A DNA stretch of 64,000 bases, from contig KB445791.1 in assembly GCA_000320605.2 (NCBI GenBank), forward strand, positions 2,785,057-2,849,056. The letters run 5' to 3'. This DNA is from Gelatoporia subvermispora B (taxonomy: Eukaryota; Basidiomycota; Agaricomycetes; Polyporales; Gelatoporiaceae). The notes under the pieces are model-generated. The model was not told the DNA's origin and did no database searches. It was given only the letters and a program-made list of their open reading frames with translations. Positions 60,701-64,000 of the stretch are shown one piece after another. A program made the position numbers and the translations under genes. Position 1 is the first letter of the stretch; each line of letters opens with the position of its first letter.

Positions 60701-63469
60701 ACTGTGTGAATGTCTGATAAACTTCACAGGATCAGTCTAATCCCGAGGTTCAAGCTCCGGGAAAATCCCTCCCAAGTTACACGGTAGATAAAAAATCCGC
60801 CGTTGACTATGCATGGGATTATCCCGCTGCAAGAGACAAGAAGATTGTGCTGACCATCAACGGAGCTCGCCGTGCCGTAGATATTATGGAGATAGGCGAC
60901 TTGATGCCTTTCAAGTTCTCGGTTCGTAGTCATCTCGCCTTGTCGTGTATTCTGGGTTTGACTTATTCGAACAGGACCAACAGGGACTCCGTGTGGTATC
61001 GCTTGACGTTCGGGCCGAGGCTCACAAACAAGTGCTACGCATCACCAACTACAACCCAGAGCATAGTCTATATAAGCCAAGGCACAGGAGTTCGACATCT
61101 CTATCCAGGCGCGACTCCGTGAACAGTAGCCAGGATGCATTTGAGGTTGTACAAGAAGAAGTGCCTCCATCCCTGATCGTTTCCCTGGCGCTAGAAGGGA
61201 TTGGTCTCTCCTTGCTAAACAGGAAGCTCGTTGAAGTGGTGTACTTGTCCGCTAACGGCCTCAAGCTCGAATATTCCAGCAGTCCCATATCACAGGCGAT
61301 AGAAGTAACATGTCAAAATCTCCAAGTCGACAACCAGCTCCACGACGCTCTCTTCCCTGTCGTTCTCCAGCCCACACCATTGTCTACCGATTCTACCAAT
61401 GTCGCATCTTTACCTACCATACAGGTCTCCATGATCTGGTTGACCGACCAAGGTCGGTAGTGAGCTGCTCATTTGCGCAACATGCCCATTAACCCTTGGA
61501 CAGAGCACGGCGTCTTCTTTGTCAAATACTGTTCGATCCTTCTCCAGGCGCTGACCATAGAGGCGGATGAAGACTTCCTATTAGCTGTGTATGACCTTAC
61601 GAAGATCAAGGGCGCCTCCTGGGATGAAGAACATGACGAGTTAAGCCCTTTTGCTTGTAATTTATCACGCGCTCAGATGAGGATATAGTATACTGGTTCA
61701 ACATCCCGACGACATACCCGAGCCCCAGGATACCGCTAGTGGACAGGATTTCTATTTCGAAGTCTTGGAATTACAGCCAATCAAGCTGTCTATGTCATTC
61801 ATGCGCACAGAGAGGACCAACAGTGACGAGAAGTGAGGATTCCTCTCAGTGTTAGCAATGAATCCACTGACTCCGTGTAGGCTCAGCATCCGGAACCCGT
61901 TCGCTGTGGTGATCAACGCTATTACTATGGCGGTTGGCAATATCAACGATGCCTCATTGGAGATGAATGCATTAGCAATCAAAGACATGAGGTTGACGCT
62001 ACCTGATTTGCAAGATCGAATCATGCATCACTATCGTCAGGAGGTGCTACGACAGCTGTACCGTATTCTTGGATCCGCAGATTTTATCGGTAACCCAGTG
62101 GGACTGTTCACGAATGTCAGTTCTGGTGTTGCCGACATATTCTATGAGCCCTTCAACGGTGTTGTGATGCATGGAAATAGGGACATAGGTGCCGGGATTG
62201 CCAAGGCAAGTGGCAGCATTTATGTTGTCGTCCTCATCATGTGCTAAACGTCTTTGCAGGGTGCAGCAAGTTTTGTCAAGAAGACGGTCTTTGGTTTCTC
62301 AGATAGTTTCACGAAGTTCACAAGCAGTGTTGGGAAAGGTAGTAATCCAGATTCTAGAGTGTTTGACTTGCTCATGAAGGTCTAGGACTATCCGCAACAA
62401 CGTTTGATGCTGAGTACCAATTACGACGGCGGATGAATCAGAGACGCAACAAGCCAAGACACGCGATGTGAGTGGGTTGGCAGCCTATGTTGTAAACGCG
62501 CTAACATCATTTCCCAGCTATGGCGTGACTGCCGGAGCTGAGGCATTTGCAAGTAGTGTGGTTAGCGGAGTGGAAGGAGTAGTGGTATGTTGCAATGGAA
62601 GTACGGTGGGCATCATGCGCTAAACCAAACTGTCAGATGAAACCTCTGGAGGGTGCTGAGTCAGAAGGCGCCAAGGGATTCTTCAAGGGCGTAGGGAAGG
62701 GCCTGATCGGGTACGTCTTTATGTGATTATGCAAATCCGGTTCAATATACTGAATACTATCCAGTGTCGTGACCAAACCTGTAGTCGGAGTATTCGATCT
62801 TGCATCTAATCTCAGCGAAGGTATTTCATTTGTCCTTGTCACGGATTGATTCGCTCAATTGCTCCAAGGAATTCGCAATACTACGACAGTCTTTGATAAC
62901 CCTGCAAGGGATCGTGTTCGGCCGGTACGTGTGTCAGTGATTCTCAATGCAGATGATCCTGACCCAAGGCTCTGTGAAGCCGCGTCTCATACCGGCTGAT
63001 GGTGTCCTAGTCGTAGGTCTTCGGTTATCTTGCTCAAAACACGTTTAACGCATTAGCCACAGCCATATTCGGAGCGCGAAGCACTGGGTCAGTACTGGAT
63101 GAAAGATCTGGAGCAAGGTCGCTACCGTAACGAGCAATACGTCGCGCACATCAGTATGTACACTTTTCGGCACCTCTTGCAGGTTCTCACGTCGTTCCAG
63201 ATTTACCGGGCGGAGACAACGTTGTACTGTTGACAACTTCCAAAATCCTGTCCTTCTGGTCCAACAAGCTTAGACTGGAGTGGGAGCTACCTTTCACTCA
63301 GGTTCAGGGTGTTACCATCGAAGATACTGGCATCAAATTCGCACACAAGATGGGCAAGGAATACGACAAGTTCGTATACATACCGGACAAGGGGTCTCAG
63401 TCGTGGTTCTTCTCTCAGATTGCATCAGTGGTGAAGGCATACAACGCCAGGAGGCGGATGGACACGTAG
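51707..63469 (+). CDS. VPS13: VPS13 bridge-like lipid transfer protein
   Basis: About 3,100 residues in some 35-40 exons, the usual giant size. The start MVWWTDPGKEVLN leads into LFNRVLAPYVENLDMNQVNY and GRITLSKLRLKKGALDKFRL, the chorein_N entry of the lipid groove, then GHLGKLTLSLHWLNLGNQP and VEITIEDVYLLVV. Further on are RBG-type repeats, the VAB/SHR-BD region (RIRNRTGSSVYVWSDVEG; YRMDPPEGFGYRWS), the APT1/ATG2_C-like segment, and a C-terminal PH-like domain (LSFWSNKLRLEWELPFTQVQ; SWFFSQIASVVKAYN). VPS13 moves bulk phospholipids at membrane contact sites, for example ER-vacuole, ER-endosome and prospore membrane. One intron (52,006-52,063) has a GC donor. Confidence 0.95.
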
Positions 63470-63733
63470 CGTAGATTCGGGGACAACGCAGGAGACTATA
63501 GGAGACTATGATTGTATTGCTAAGGATCCTAACACTGTGCGTCCTAGACGCAGTGAATGAAATGAGAAGAGATCCAGATGTAATTAATGCGAAGCTACGA
63601 TGCTGACACAGATGGATGCGCATATATCAAATGGGAGCGCGCTAAAATGAGACAAAATCGGCCGCAACACCGAAGAACGAAAATGCCTCGAAAGGACTAT
63701 AGGCTGATGAAATAAATATACTGGCTAGACTCC
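63470..63733. other. Convergent 3' flank of VPS13 and the right-edge gene
   Basis: AT-richer 3' region between two stop codons on opposite strands. No gene or repeat is seen. Confidence 0.5.
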
Positions 63734-64000
63734 TCACGCCGCTGATCCCAGAGGACGCTGAACAGGACTAACGGTGTCCTGGCTTGCTGAGGTGTCGCGG
63801 CGGACCTTGGCTCCAATTGCGGTGCTGGTACTAGAGACGCGTTCTCTGCCTTTGAACGTGTCAGCCGTGCCGTAGAACTCGTCTAGGCCTCCTGTCTCCA
63901 GCTTCGTTGGCGTGCCGTGCCCACTGTCGCTGGTATCGTAAGTCTGAACCGCGTAGGTCTCGAGACTCCCGTTACTATCGCGTGGACTTGCGGAATACGC
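63734..64000 (-). CDS. 3' end of an unidentified minus-strand gene
   Basis: From the right edge the minus strand is open for 88 codons in one frame and ends with TGA at 63,734-63,736. It reads as a low-complexity Ser/Thr/Asp/Gly-rich tail (AYSASPRDSNGSLETYAVQT; LDEFYGTADTFKGRER; SASQDTVSPVQRPLGSAA). The run without a stop, the frame-consistent polar composition and the position 264 bp from the VPS13 stop suggest the true C-terminus of a protein whose body lies outside the window. The family cannot be named. Confidence 0.55.
   Translation of the reverse strand, partial: AYSASPRDSNGSLETYAVQTYDTSDSGHGTPTKLETGGLDEFYGTADTFKGRERVSSTSTAIGAKVRRDTSASQDTVSPVQRPLGSAA

Overview
This is a nuclear segment of a filamentous basidiomycete, most likely an Agaricomycete. 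The genes are dense and broken by many introns, mostly 48-65 nt with GT..AG ends. A PriA-like cysteine-rich secreted protein of the mushroom type is present. The conserved genes are typical fungal housekeeping genes. No bacterial, organellar or tRNA feature was found, and no viral gene was seen. Gene models were built by hand from translated exons and splice signals, so exon ends are inferences.

Left third (1-13,750): the 3' end of the dynactin actin-related protein Arp1; ribosomal protein eS24 (minus), divergent from a four-helix membrane protein (plus); two minus-strand secreted-protein genes in tandem, the second PriA-like; the PP2A scaffold subunit A (minus); a 3.4-kb stretch without a supportable gene that holds a degenerate tandem repeat; glucose-6-phosphate 1-epimerase (plus); and a roughly 0.6-kb element with inverted-repeat flanks that looks like a non-autonomous DNA transposon carrying a piece of coding sequence.

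Middle (13,751-35,868): the translesion polymerase zeta catalytic subunit REV3 (plus), tail to tail with a transaldolase (minus); a nucleocytoplasmic O-GlcNAc transferase (plus), tail to tail with an AGTRAP-like membrane protein (minus); diphthine methyltransferase DPH7 (plus), tail to tail with a TMEM135-like protein (minus); a dysferlin-domain protein (minus), divergent from the mitochondrial Fe-S co-chaperone HSCB/Jac1 (plus).

Right part (35,869-64,000): a DExH RNA helicase with dsRNA-binding-like N-terminal segments (plus); AP-2 alpha (plus), tail to tail with a C2/RasGAP protein (minus); a very-long-chain fatty-acid elongase (minus); a small unidentified multi-exon gene (minus), divergent from the giant lipid-transfer protein VPS13 (plus); and the 3' end of an unidentified minus-strand gene at the right edge.

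The genes do not form a pathway cluster. Several concern membrane traffic or membrane lipids (AP-2, VPS13, RasGAP, elongase, TMEM135-like, DysF). The most striking sequence-level observations are two consecutive 9-nt microexons in the O-GlcNAc transferase gene, a four-copy Pro-rich motif in REV3, the transposon-like element with its captured coding fragment, and five apparent GC-AG introns spread over five genes.
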